Shown here: one piece after another, positions 1 to 11,199 of the stretch | Layout: each line of letters begins with the position of its first letter | Numbering within the stretch: position 1 is the first letter of the stretch | Translations under genes and position numbers: made by a program | The notes under the pieces: generated by a model | Databases searched by the model: none | What the model was told of the DNA's origin: nothing | What the model saw: the letters and a program-made list of their open reading frames with translations, nothing else | Assembly: GCA_001599595.1 (NCBI GenBank) | Contig: BCHH01000005.1 | Location: 2,455,042 to 2,519,041 of the forward strand | Length of the DNA stretch: 64,000 bases | Direction of reading: 5' to 3' | Source of the DNA: Beverwykella pulmonaria | Lineage: Eukaryota; Ascomycota; Dothideomycetes; Pleosporales; Melanommataceae

Positions 1-331
1 GGAAGGCGCCTTGGGGTCCTGATGTGGTCGTTCGTTGGGCAAAAATTGCAGCGCGTCGTCAAGCGGGAACGATGTGCCCTATTTATCTACGAGCTGGTGT
101 TCGCGGCTCATAGCCATCCCACCCTTTGCGAGCATGACACAAGGCTGAAGCAATTTCTGATTGGGGGAAGCCACTTAGAGCGCCATAGTATTTATTGGCG
201 CTGCGCAGCCCCGAACGCCTGACTCCCCTTTCTCAGCGCGACAGGGCTGGGTTAAATGACCAGGCTCCCATCGCTCGCACGCACCAGACATCTTGTCTCT
301 TTCGACGATCTCGTAACTGTGTGTTTCAATC

Positions 332-2976
332 ATGCCTAGCCGTGAGCCCGTCAAGCTAAAGTGAGTTTCCCCCAGAAGGGCGCTAAGAAGCTAGGACTAA
401 TGAGGAATAGGCAGAATCTAAAGGGCTGGCAGATACTGGTACGCTATCCTTACCTTCACGGCATCAGATATCGGACATCAGACGTCGCTCTGAAGTCTAT
501 GGTTCGCCTCACTGTCTGACACTCTGTTTTAGTTTATCGTCATTAGCACTGTTATTGGATCCGGCATCTTTAGCAATGGTACTAGAATGGCCCCCCACTC
601 CATACATCTGATTACTGACAGAATGAAAGGTGGCTCCGCCATCGAAATCGCTGGCCCGGGAGGTGCCCTCCTTGCTCTCGTCATTATGGGTACGTCCCCC
701 ATTGCACCTACTCCATGTTTTCGTCTCCAAGCAGATTAACATGTATTTGTTGCAAAGATCTCTGGCAGATACAGTAGGGCAGCTTAGTCAGGCTAAGTTG
801 ATCCCTTTGTCTTCTGCCTGTATCTGCGCACTACCCTGTTATTCTTCTTGGACGTGGCAATCTTTCATTATTGTTTCTAATCCCTTGTTCTAATCAGGTG
901 CCATTGCTATTTGCGTCGCCGAAGGGCTGAGCGAATTCACGCAACTCTTCCCTGCACCAAATGCCATCGTCCAGTATGTAAGGGCCTTTGTCGATGAGGA
1001 TTTTGGCTGGGTGGTTGGTATTGCATACTGGTAAGCGCATTCCCCAGCCTACTGCATGTTCCCATCTCCAAGAAGAAGAATAAGGGTCTGTTAGAGGCAT
1101 CTTTTAAAGGTTTGCAAGGTAGCGGTAATCTTCTTGCTCGTAGCCTCGTCTTGCTTGACTGCCCTAGAAATTCTTCTCGGACGTTCCGAGATGTATTATG
1201 TTACTGAAATCCATTTCTTACTTGATTTAGGTTCACCTACTCGAGCATCTTTGCAGGTCAAAACCTTACTGCTGCCAATTTAGCGGTGTATTGGGGCCTG
1301 AAACCAATTTGGCAAATCATCCTATTCTACTTTGTTACCCCAGGAGTCATGGTCGCGATCAACATGGTGGGCGTCGGGACTTTTGGCTGGATTGAAGCCG
1401 TTGGGGGTATTCTGAAGATCTGTCTAGTGCTAGGGACAACTATTGTTTTGTACGTTGTGGCTGCGGAGAGTGAGTACAAGCCCTCTGATATTTGCAAATT
1501 CCCAACTGGCTAACATTGTACAATAGAAGGGAACTGGTCCGGAAACGGTCGTAAGTAGTTTTTATCATATCATTATAGAGCTGCATGCTAACTACCACAG
1601 CAATTACGGAGGGGTTCAAATATAACGATAAATTCACGAGCAATAAGTTCCGAGCATTGTGGTGAGTGATAGCCCTACCTTCCTCGAATTTCTTCTCACA
1701 TACTAACTAAATTAATGAAGCTATATCATCCCCATGGTTGCCTTCGGCTTCCTCGGCATCGAAACCGTCGCAGTCACGGCATTTGAAGCCAGCTCATCGC
1801 GATCACTCCGTTTTCCATCCCAGTATGTTGCCTACATTACACTGGTGTTGTATTTCCTTTGCATGCTCGGGCAATGCCTGAATGTTGACTGGAGAGATGA
1901 TCACCTCCCCCTCATTTATGGCGGCATTGGGGACAGCTTCAAGGACACTAAGGATCTACACAATCCGTCATCGAGCAACCTCGTCATTCTTGCCCTCTGG
2001 AAGTGGGGCAAAAAGCCTCTTGCGGGTTTCTTGAACGGAGCCATGATATTCAGCGTCTTGTCCGCTAGCAACACATCTCTCTACGTTGCATCTCGAACCC
2101 TCTATGGCTTGGCATTGGACGTTCCGACCAACTCTTGGCTGGGCAGACAACTGCACAAGTTTTCTCTAGTAGTACCGCAGACGGGTGTTCCGGCTGCTGC
2201 CTTGCTTTTTTCGGCTTTTGCCTTCATATGGCTTCCATTTATTAATCTGAAAAAGGGTTATGCAGTTCAATATGTACGTTCCTTTTTCTCTTCCTCTGTG
2301 AGGGTATTTTGCTAACTACACTCTCAGCTCCTCGAAATCATCCAGATATCATCTAGTGTGAGCTGTCTAATCGTATGGGCCGCACTTTCATTTGCATATC
2401 TGCGCTACTATCTTTGGTGCGTTGCATCAAACCCCCTCCCTTTAGAGTCCCCACAGAAAGCTAACCACGCGGTACCTAGGCTGAAGAAATGCGACGAGTA
2501 CCTCATCGAAGACTACCAGCAATTCAAGCGTGGCGTCATGGGCTACAAACCTTTCACGGTCTTCGCTTGGGCGCAGCCCTTCCCCGCCATCGCCGCAGTC
2601 GCAGGCTGCCTCGTTGTGTTCGGCTTCTGCAGCACAACGTGGTGGAACTCGCCTGTCACTGTATCCAAAGTCGCCATTGGCTATGCAGCTGTACGTAAAT
2701 ACATGTAATCCCTTTTAAAAACGCATACTCACCGATACGCAGCCCATCGTCCTGCTTTGCCTTTTCATCGTCTTCAAGTTGATCAATCGCCGTCTCTGGA
2801 TCAGAACAAGCAGCAATTTCACGAAACTAGCAGGGACGTTGGATAGGCTGAAGTGGTACAAGCCGGACGAGAAGGAGCCCAAGAAGAGACAGGAAGAGGC
2901 TACGAGGGCGCTGTCGCCGCCACAGGCATCAACGAATGGAGAGGAGCTCTCCAATCTTGATTTTAGGTTAGCTTAG
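332..2976 (+). CDS. Amino-acid permease (APC superfamily, fungal AAT type), 11 exons
   Basis: Predicted plasma-membrane proton/amino-acid symporter of about 589 residues. Exons read by eye: 332-360, 411-438, 533-578, 630-689, 898-1030, 1231-1469, 1527-1550, 1601-1661, 1721-2273, 2328-2690, 2743-2976; the sum is 1770 nt, an open frame. The first membrane segment carries the family motif (LKGWQIL followed by STVIGSGIFSN), then GPGGALLALVIMG, a conserved acidic position in CVAEGLSEF, and FGFLGIETVAVTAFEA in the middle of the transporter. Hydrophobic segments alternate with short loops to about residue 540, and the C-terminal tail is charged and cytoplasmic. Substrate cannot be read from sequence. 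Two introns (579-629 and 1662-1720) end in AAG, so those borders are less certain. The fourth intron (690-897, 208 nt) is unusually long for this window. The product is very likely a permease; the exact exon map is moderately sure. Confidence 0.87.
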
Positions 2977-3740
2977 TATTAAAGTGATCTGGCTACAAGT
3001 TAGGGAAGATTGGTCGGAACAGAATTTGAGGTACATAATATAATAAGACACCACCTGCCCCCTCAGGTTCTCTCGTCTACAGCAATTTCTTACTAACCGT
3101 CTCTCGCTCAATGCCCATACCATCCGCTATGTACATCGTCCGGTTATCACAAACCATGTATTTTGAAGTGGACTTCATTGTTTGTCGGCACAAGCCATAG
3201 ACATCTACAACATGCTCTCTCACCTCTTTATAGAAAAGCAGGGACGTCAAGCAGGTTTAGGTTAAGGTAGATGAATTAAGGTTGCTATACTAAGCTCTCT
3301 GTCTCTGCCGGCAGTATCTTTACGAACTTCTGCACATCTTCCTAGAGACATTTCTGTTCTTCTCTTGGCATGTGAGACTATTAAGTATACTTGTTCAAGT
3401 GTAATGAGATCCACAAGCGATTATCGCACTTTCTACTTAGTTTTTCCTCCGCGACCTCTTCTTATCGATGCCTCGTTGTTTACAAGCTCTTCTACGCACA
3501 CTGTCCCCGCTAATCACAATCAAATTTTCTTGCGTTCGAAGCGGATTCTCTGGTTCCCTGACCCAAACCAAGAGCTCCTTATGATGGTCTAACATCCAAG
3601 CAATCTGTCGAGCATAGCAAAGCCGCCTCTGGTAGATACAGTACGGCTTTCCACAGCTAGGGCGATCATTTTACCCTCCTCCTGAAATTGCCTGAGTTAG
3701 TATTTCTCACCAGGTCCTAGCAGCTCCTTCGAAATGATAT
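2977..3740. other. Intergenic between convergent genes
   Basis: This stretch holds the 3' flanks of the permease (+) and the kinase (-). One 75-codon open frame at 3365-3592 has no recognisable domain and no splice context. I see no repeat or RNA gene. Confidence 0.5.
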
Positions 3741-6700
3741 TCACCAGCGACCATGCAGCAAATCATGTACAATCATATACGAGACATAAAGCCCAATCAC
3801 ACTCCCGCTATAAAAGAGCGCCAAAAAAGTCGTCTGCAGAAAGCCCCACAGACCTGGCATTTTGGGCACATACACTCTCACAGCAAAAGTTCTGAGCCAC
3901 GGCGCACGAAGACTACCCAGTACATCCTTTTGGTTGACCTCGGTCGTCCATTCCATCGCGAACCAGTCCTCATCGTAGAGGGGGAAGCGGTTTTCAAGCA
4001 CCTCGGTGTCGATGTTGTCTGTAGAGGGTGGTATGCACGAAGTGAGGTCGACGTGGCAGATGTAGTCTTTGCCTTTGTCGAGAAAGCCGACTTCGACTTG
4101 GCGCTTGGCTATAAGGCTAACCTTTGGGCGAGTGAGGGTGAATGATTGGGTGAATTCTTCCTCGAAGACGTGGGAATCCGAGGTCATTTTCCATCCCCGC
4201 GGTAGTTTCAGGAGCGGGGTTTGTTCGGAGACAACAGGGCCCCAGGCGATCTGACTACGGCGGCCGAGGATCTGTTGGTACCAGTCTTCGGTGAAAACTT
4301 CCCGAATCTTGTCGGTGTCGAGGTCTGCTCTGGCCTGGGAGGTTTCGTTGAAAGTCTGGCTCAAAGGGCGTTGGTAGTTCCGGCCAAGCATGTACTTTTT
4401 GGTGCTTGCAGCAATATGTTCTGCGAAGCGGATTTCTTGAAACCTACGGCATATCTCACGTACAACGACTGAAACCGTAGCCGGCCGACAACTCTCTACG
4501 TAGGTTCGGAGAATTGTCTGCGGTGTAGATGGGGACTGGTGATCTCGGCTCACACGCAGGTATGCTTGTTGGAGATCTTCAGTTAGGGTTTGCTCAACTC
4601 GAGCACCAAACTGAAGCAGGAGTAGAAACCGATCAAGTTTGTCGGATTCATTGAGACGGTCCGTTATCCCAAGCTCGAGTGGCGGATCGTTAGGATGCGC
4701 ATTCATGATAGGACGCCAAGTAGCGTAGTCTGGTGGAAGATTACGGACTTCAGCCTTGCCAATAGGTCCGTTGCAGAGCCATGCGAGAGTACATATGTCC
4801 ACCGGCGGGACGACCTTCAGAGCATCGGATAGAATATTCTCACGAGGCGTGACGAACCACCATTCGGCCCTTATCCGGCTGCGGAAGCGCGCTTCGTAGT
4901 AAAGCTCAAAGTAGCTGCGCCCAGGATTACCATGTCGTCGTTGCGCGAGAGTATCTCTCATTTGCTTGGGAAGTCGTCTCGCGTCTTCCTGGCGTCGGGA
5001 CCCTTCAAATTGAGTCATGCTCAATGAGTTCTCGTCTGGACTTAGCAGTGTTGACGAGGCGGGACCAGAACCATCGATTTGCAATAGTTGTGCGAGCTCG
5101 GCAGGGGCCTCCGGTGCCACTAACACATTGGAAGTTGCAAATAAGGAACTGCTATGGGCCATTGAGTTGGCAGTGTCAGACTCAGATCGCCACCAATATT
5201 GTGCATTATACTCGGCTTTCATGGATGGAGGGAGTGCATAGTTGACTCTCGTGGTCCAAGTTTGTCTTGCTGCTACGGGTTGTCTTGCGTCCTCATCCAT
5301 TCGAGAGGCAGTTGTTTCTGTAATGCGTGTGTGTTGGCGGTTTCCATATATCCACCTTGAAATGGAATCCATGACTGGCTTATAGATGTGCGTTTGAAAT
5401 AACCAAGAGGTGTTATCGATTAACTCAGCAGTGTCTTCGGTACGAGTATTGCGTTCACCCTTACGAGACAAATGCTGCCAAGGGGTTGCATCGTTCCTCA
5501 GGTCACGCTTTATCAATGTCTTCTCAAGAACGTTCAGAACACTGCTAACGAGTTGCTGCCTCCTATTGGACAGCAACCCGCCCTCGTCAATGAATTTTTG
5601 CAGATCTGCGCATGCGTCTTCCAATTTGGGATTTTGCGGAGGACTATGACCCCTTAAACAGATCGCACTCCAAACCACCAGACCGTAGACGAAGAGATCG
5701 CATTTCCTGAGTCCCTCGAAGTCATGAGCGCCCATTATCTCCTCTTTCGGGGGTAACCATGTTTCAGTCCCAAGATATAACTCTTTCACTTCATCAACCA
5801 GTGTGCCGTCCTGGGTATTGCCGGCGGACTTGTCGAGTTCTCCGCGTGCACATCCAAAGTCGCACAGCTTCGCACGCCATCCTCCAGGTCTCTTGAATAT
5901 TAAGATGTTCTCTGGCTTCAGATCACCGTGTGTGAATCTATGTTCATGGAGGCTTTGTAGGCCATTCCCTACATCCAAGCAAAGTCGTCGGATGGTTTCG
6001 TACCGTCTTATATCCAGATCCATCAGGTAATTTACAATACTCCTCCTCGTAGGTCTAACTATTGCCATCTCATCCGGCTCTACCAACGCACCCGAATGGA
6101 GTGTTTCGGCAGTCGAACGCCCTTCTTCTGCTCGAGACTCAGGGTATGAGGGCGTTTCAGGTACAAAACGTCGCAAAAATTGACTGAAATTCATGTCCGC
6201 TCTCTCAAGAACCAGGAGTGGTGTTTGAAGTGACCCACAGCAAGAACTTTGGGGGTTCTCGATGGTGTCGAGGCAGAGACCCCAGCCCATAAGTTGTACG
6301 ATATTTGGGTGTCCTCGGAACAGATTTGGGGAAAGGGCAAGGACTTCTGCCTCTGTTGCTCGGAATCTGGCATCGAGCCCATGTTCGCTAAGCTCTACTT
6401 TCTGGACTTGGGTAACATGATGGTCATGGCTGTGTACGGCGATCGTTTTCCGCTGGTACTGCTTAATAGCAATCAGATGCACAGGCCATTTGTTGGCGAT
6501 TCTTTTACCAGCCTTCTTGTAACACTCGGCTGATTTCTCGTTGAGTCCACGGACGTTTCCTTGGCCGCCCTCTCCTAGGGGAGCTGTGAATTCCTCGTGC
6601 AAGCGGAAAAATTGCGGACCAGGTACTTCGTTCTCTTTTAAGGTGTTGAGGAGACGATTGAGGATGGCAACTGGATCGCCACCAGACTCTTGGCGTAGTG

Positions 6701-6827
6701 TTGTAAGACGAGTGCTTGGAGCTATGGGTGATTTTGATGATGAAGGCGTTGGTGATGGGGATATATCAAGCCATCTCCGGCGTTTGTTGGTTCTCGCATT
6801 GGTGCGTGGACGGCGGAGCGAAACCAT
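3741..6827 (-). CDS. Protein kinase with long C-terminal region and C-terminal membrane segment
   Basis: Single-exon protein of 1028 residues. The N-terminal 65 residues are basic and Ser/Pro-rich. A kinase domain spans roughly residues 78-440: glycine loop GEGGQGNV (85-92), ATP-anchoring lysine in AIKQY (Lys122), HPNIVQLMGWG, catalytic loop HGDLKPEN (300-307, Asp302 present), DFG at 323-325, and GTETWLPPKE in the activation segment. Glycine replaces the usual arginine before the catalytic aspartate (non-RD type). Insertions, including an acidic Ser/Pro stretch near 225-260, separate the lobes. The remaining ~550 residues have no domain I recognise. Near residues 990-1018 lies one hydrophobic segment (FLALFYSGSVIGLYVSYMIV), suggesting a tail-anchored or single-pass protein. 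It is divergent from the HeLo pseudokinase gene, starts 558 bp apart. Catalysis is inferred from intact residues; the substrate is unknown. Confidence 0.85.
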   Translation of the reverse strand: MVSLRRPRTNARTNKRRRWLDISPSPTPSSSKSPIAPSTRLTTLRQESGGDPVAILNRLLNTLKENEVPGPQFFRLHEEFTAPLGEGGQGNVRGLNEKSAECYKKAGKRIANKWPVHLIAIKQYQRKTIAVHSHDHHVTQVQKVELSEHGLDARFRATEAEVLALSPNLFRGHPNIVQLMGWGLCLDTIENPQSSCCGSLQTPLLVLERADMNFSQFLRRFVPETPSYPESRAEEGRSTAETLHSGALVEPDEMAIVRPTRRSIVNYLMDLDIRRYETIRRLCLDVGNGLQSLHEHRFTHGDLKPENILIFKRPGGWRAKLCDFGCARGELDKSAGNTQDGTLVDEVKELYLGTETWLPPKEEIMGAHDFEGLRKCDLFVYGLVVWSAICLRGHSPPQNPKLEDACADLQKFIDEGGLLSNRRQQLVSSVLNVLEKTLIKRDLRNDATPWQHLSRKGERNTRTEDTAELIDNTSWLFQTHIYKPVMDSISRWIYGNRQHTRITETTASRMDEDARQPVAARQTWTTRVNYALPPSMKAEYNAQYWWRSESDTANSMAHSSSLFATSNVLVAPEAPAELAQLLQIDGSGPASSTLLSPDENSLSMTQFEGSRRQEDARRLPKQMRDTLAQRRHGNPGRSYFELYYEARFRSRIRAEWWFVTPRENILSDALKVVPPVDICTLAWLCNGPIGKAEVRNLPPDYATWRPIMNAHPNDPPLELGITDRLNESDKLDRFLLLLQFGARVEQTLTEDLQQAYLRVSRDHQSPSTPQTILRTYVESCRPATVSVVVREICRRFQEIRFAEHIAASTKKYMLGRNYQRPLSQTFNETSQARADLDTDKIREVFTEDWYQQILGRRSQIAWGPVVSEQTPLLKLPRGWKMTSDSHVFEEEFTQSFTLTRPKVSLIAKRQVEVGFLDKGKDYICHVDLTSCIPPSTDNIDTEVLENRFPLYDEDWFAMEWTTEVNQKDVLGSLRAPWLRTFAVRVYVPKMPGLWGFLQTTFLALFYSGSVIGLYVSYMIVHDLLHGRW

Positions 6828-7385
6828 GGATCAACTTTAGTGAAGCTATCGATGCATCTCAGAAAAATTACTGGTTCCTCCTAAAGGGTATGACGATGAT
6901 GATTGCTTGAAGTCCGGCAGTTGTTGTGATGATAGAAGTCGGGAGGGCACATGAAGTCGAAGCCTCGTTCAGCCTCTCACACCCTTGCTAGCTTCTGTTG
7001 TAGATCGGTCTGAAGCTTTTTGGCCCCCACACCCACATCAACTGCGTGATGACTGAGCGGATACGGACGAGGTCGTTTGTCATGCGCAATATCGATAAGT
7101 AATTCCAGCACGAAGCCAAAAGGATCAAGCCAGCAAGCCCCACTGTATCTGCCATGGGTGGGTTTGCTGTCCTTGAAAGCATCGAAGGAACTCTTCACTA
7201 ACTACTGGCTCCTTCGTACGTGCATCAGCCCCCGCAGCTGTGTCTCCTCAATCAAAAAATTACATCATATTTATCTACAAGTACGCTTCAGCCTGGGACA
7301 GGAACGTTGACCCTTTCGCGGGCCCTCCATTCATTGAAGGTTACAAGAGTCGCATATAAGCAATCGAATCCTAGACGTCGACGCA
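6828..7385. promoter_or_regulatory. Shared divergent promoter region of kinase and HeLo genes
   Basis: A 558-bp gap separates the two start codons, so both promoters must lie here or overlap. A CATATAAG stretch sits about 30 nt before the HeLo start, close for a TATA box. No other motif stands out. Co-regulation is inference from geometry. Confidence 0.4.
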
Positions 7386-9236
7386 ATGGACGGAGCAAGT
7401 CTCGGCTTCGCAGTTTTCTCCTCATTCAAAGATGCCTATCTCACGGCGAAATTCATCCGGAACACCGCACACTCCATGAAGCATTTCCGCGGCGAGCAAT
7501 CAAGCCTCGTCGCCCACCTGAATGTCCAGATCATACGACTCAAGAATTTCTCTCGGCTCTTCCGGGGCGTCAACGGAAATGACGTGGACATGAGCCTACT
7601 AGAGGCGGTACCGGAGGTATACTGGATCTCTCTTTCTCTTCGATGTTCGATGTGCGGTTGCTGATGTGGATGCAGCAATATCTCAAGACGGTTCACACGG
7701 TCCTCGAGGAACTCCAACAGGTCTTGGGAGCATACGCAAAACTTGCGGCCTCCTTAGACGAAGACTACAAGAAATACTCGCCTGCAAGTCCCTACTTTAG
7801 CCTTGATACCTCGAAGCCTGTCTTCCAGATTGATGACATACCCGCTGCAAATGAAGGTATAGAAGTTAACGACACCGATAATTCTGAGACTGATGGGAGT
7901 GCGGTTGTGAAAAAGAACAAAAGATGGTCTCTCTTCGGCATGGGTTCTAGTTCGGGTACTTCAAAGAGCAAGGAGTCATCACTAAGAGCGCGAATTTCTA
8001 TGAAGAAGCTTCCACCAGGCGTTCAGTGGCTCTTTACGAAAGACAGGCTTGAGGAAACACTCGAACGGTTCAAAGAGTGGAACGATGACCTCCAGCATCT
8101 GATCGGACCTCTTCTTTCTGGCTTCGGCTTCTACGAGAACAAGAATTTGCTGGGAAGGTTGCAGCCCGATGGACAAACGAACATTTTCCAGGGCCACATT
8201 GAACTGAACAGTCTGGCAGATAGCCAAAACGGTGACAGCGCCGCCGAAAGCTCCAGTGGTAAGACTAAACCGGCTGCCTTTCCTGTTCTACGCTGACCTC
8301 GAAGATAACCTCATCCCATGGACTGAAGCCCAATCGCGGATATCCTCACCCCGAATTCTAGTAGAGTATAAGCAGATCGGCAGCGATCACGATACCGGCG
8401 ACGGCAATCTGAGCGTTCCCATAAAGGAATTGTATGCACCGCAGCTTGCTCGATTTTTAAAGGCCGCAGGACGCCATCACTTCCAAACTCTGCCGTTTAA
8501 CGCATACGCATGGAACCCCGAGCACATCCAGTACGCCTTCCTCTTCGACTATCCCCCCGAAACCGGTGCCTCGCCCCCGAAAAGCCTCTACGAATTTATC
8601 ACGTCTAGCAACACGGAGCCAAGATTCAAACTCGAGCTCCGACAGCGCTTCCACGTCGCTCAAACGCTGGCCCGCGCCATCGGGGCCTTTCATTCTGATG
8701 GCTGGCTACACAAGAGCATTCGCGCCCACGCACTCAAGTTCTTCTTCACTGCAGATGACCTGTCCTGCGACTTTGGCAACCCATATTTGACTGACTTTGA
8801 GTTCTCCCGCCCTGAAGGCGGAATTACGCGGCTTGCTGCGCGGGCCGTTGATACTGACCACGATGTATACCGGCATCCGGATCGGTACGGCCTGCCCACG
8901 GCTAGTTTTAGGAAGATTCACGACATCTACTCTCTAGGCGTTGTACTCCTTGAAATTGGCCTTTGGCAGACGGCCAGACAGATGCATGACGATATTGTCG
9001 AGTATGATCTCAAGGGCAATGCGCCGCCGGGAGGTGTCCCGGCGAAAATGATAAAAGAGGCATATTTACAGGATGCGAGGGATAGGTTGGCACATCGGAT
9101 GGGGTCGCATTATCAGGAGGCGGTTTTGAGCTGTCTGGATGGGGATTGGGATGAGTTTGTTGGAGGACGAGAGTTTGCGAGCGAGTTCCAGAAGAGGGTT
9201 GTGGAGAAGGTAGATATCAGGGCGTTTATTGGGTAG
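7386..9236 (+). CDS. HeLo-like domain fused to a pseudokinase
   Basis: Model of 581 residues from exons 7386-7616, 7676-8258, 8305-9236 (1746 nt, open). Residues 1-220 look like the fungal HeLo (prion-inhibition-and-propagation) helical domain: an N-terminal GFAVFSSFKDAYLTAKFI segment, amphipathic helices, and PGVQWLFTKDRLEETLERFKEW near the end. In HET-S and relatives this domain inserts into the plasma membrane and kills the cell. Residues ~280-570 follow the kinase fold but lack catalytic residues: HKSIRAHALKFF (407-418) replaces HRDLKxxN and DFE (435-437) replaces DFG, while VYRHPDRYG and IHDIYSLGVVLLEIGLW keep the C-lobe. The second intron (46 nt, GTAAGA...CTGACCTCGAAG) uses an AAG acceptor. 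Without it the two halves lie in different frames, so a frameshifted or broken gene is the alternative. The HeLo assignment is by pattern and needs a profile search. Confidence 0.8.
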
Positions 9237-10980
9237 AACTACTGCTCGACCCATAGCAGAAAGATCAAGAAGGAGACGAATAAAAAGCTATAGTGGGAGA
9301 AAGAGAAGCTTATTGTTCCTAGTCCTTGAAATAAACCACTGACACTACTTTGATCCACATATGTATCGGTACATGTCCACTTAAGTTTTTTTTTAGCATC
9401 TACCAGAATAAAATTCACGCAACGAATATTCACTTTCATAATCAGATGCCCTGAATTTCCACATGTCTTCCTCGCAGGTGTAAGCCTCATGTTGAAGGAG
9501 AATTACATTTCGCAGCGCCCCTCCCAAACGCCACCCGACTCGAACCATCTGCAACTCGCACGAGTCCATCCACACGCACCCTCTACACCTCCATACAGTT
9601 TCACACTCTACTCGATACCCGAATCGCTCTCCGAACATACACGTCCTAAGCCGTTAGAAAATCATCGGAGGGAGCCCCGCATCGGGTAAGCACTCCGGAG
9701 TCCGACATGCGTGCCGCATCGGAAAACCGCCCCTCATACAAAGTAACTTTGTAGTACTACATGCAGCTACGTGGAAATAAAAGTGAGCCATGGATATCGG
9801 AAACGAGTACGGGGCGATACATGTGTGGGTGAGTTGGGGCCGGGGTGGGTTGGTTCCCACTTGGATGCTGTAACACTGTTAACTGTTAGATCTAAATTGT
9901 TTACTAATGTAAGAACGATGGTAGGACCGGGAGACGCTGGAAATAGCTAAATTGCTAACGAGAGATATGAGCGTAGATAAACTTTGTTTCAGATTAAGAG
10001 ATGAGTGAAGCTAATGCACGTGGATAACAAAAACAGCAATACCCCTCTCTCGTGCAGTAACGAAAGTGAGATGGCTTAGACAGAGGTCCGTGGAAGTTAT
10101 CGATGCCAAGTATGTGAAGGAGAGCAGGGAGGTGAACGTGAACAGCGTAACCTGAAGTAGTTCGTTATTGAGAGAAAAAAAAATTGTCAAGCAAGGAGTT
10201 GATCACAGGTACTTGGGCGGATTGAGACACCCATTCAAGATGCAATAGTCATAGAGTTGTATTCATCACTATCCCACCACTTTCAAGCGGAGCACGAACT
10301 GATCATACTCAACGCAAATTTCCTCCCATATACACGCGTGCTCGTACCTCACAATCCTATCCTCTATGTCTTCCAAGATCATGCCAAAGCAAAGCCAAGC
10401 GAATGTACGTCCTTGCAAAGGAGTGTCCCAGGTCTTGCCCAGATCAGATCATAACAAGCGTACAGAGAGAGAGCGCGTTCTCATTCATAAATGCCAGCCA
10501 AGATTTTCAAAAATCTCCGCTGATCGTCGTAAATCGTGAGCGAGTGAGTGCGCAAGTTTCGTGCCACATAACGAGCGTAGACAGCATGAGAAGGGGTAGA
10601 AAACGACTTGCGCGTGGAGGTAATGGAAATGCAAGACTAGAGAACGATGAGAAAATGGCACCCAAGCTCGGAATCATCATATCCGCGCCAATATTGGGTT
10701 TCAAAGTATATAGGGTAAAACAACACGTCTGGAAGGAATTGAAATTGGAAAGGAGAAGAGGAATGATATATCATTTACAAAGAATCATCGTACTCCAAGG
10801 ACGAAGAGTCAAGTCTATCGTCCGCAGAGGCGGTAATTCGGGTATTGGTGGTTTGTTGGTAGTAATCGGTCGAAGTGGCAATATTCTGTAGACTTTTAGG
10901 GTCTTAGGACACCAAGTCCAGGCTGCAACATCATGCGATAGAGTTTCGAGAACTTCTAGAATAGGTGTTGAGAGACATGT
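9237..10980. other. Intergenic, no gene recognised
   Basis: About 1.7 kb between the HeLo gene and the inverted repeat. The longest open frame (10403-10891, 162 codons) is rich in Arg and Gly without domain character and is probably chance. I see no RNA gene. Confidence 0.45.
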
Positions 10981-11108
10981 CTACAGCCCCCTCCCATGAA
11001 TGAGTAGCGCCGTCAGTGCGTCTTCCATACAAGTCTTCAGGCTTCCATACAAATTCTGTCAGTGCGGTGACGCGCGCTACTCATTCATTCATGGGGAGGG
11101 GGCTGTAG
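10981..11108. repeat. Imperfect inverted repeat with internal direct repeats
   Basis: The left arm 10981-11010 (CTACAGCCCCCTCCC...) and right arm 11074-11108 (...GGGGAGGGGGCTGTAG) are reverse complements, apart from one extra C/G and one extra 4-bp ATTC/GAAT unit in the right arm. The 63-nt loop holds two direct repeats: GTCAGTGCG at 11012-11020 and 11058-11066, and CTTCCATACAA at 11022-11032 and 11042-11052. The element lies about 90 bp beyond the stop codon of the J-domain gene. It could be a miniature inverted-repeat element, a structured 3'-UTR hairpin or a replication/transcription stop signal. No flanking target-site duplication is obvious. Confidence 0.8.
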
Positions 11109-11199
11109 CATATTCACATGTGTCAAGGAATCCTCCTGCTGATGACCCAATAAATAGTATAAGACCCTCAAGACGCACATTAGTACACGCTTCACATGA

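Noticed and set aside
10403..10891. 162-codon open frame on the plus strand
   Set aside because: No recognisable motif; Arg/Gly-rich composition without family character and lying in an intergenic stretch between the HeLo gene and the inverted repeat.
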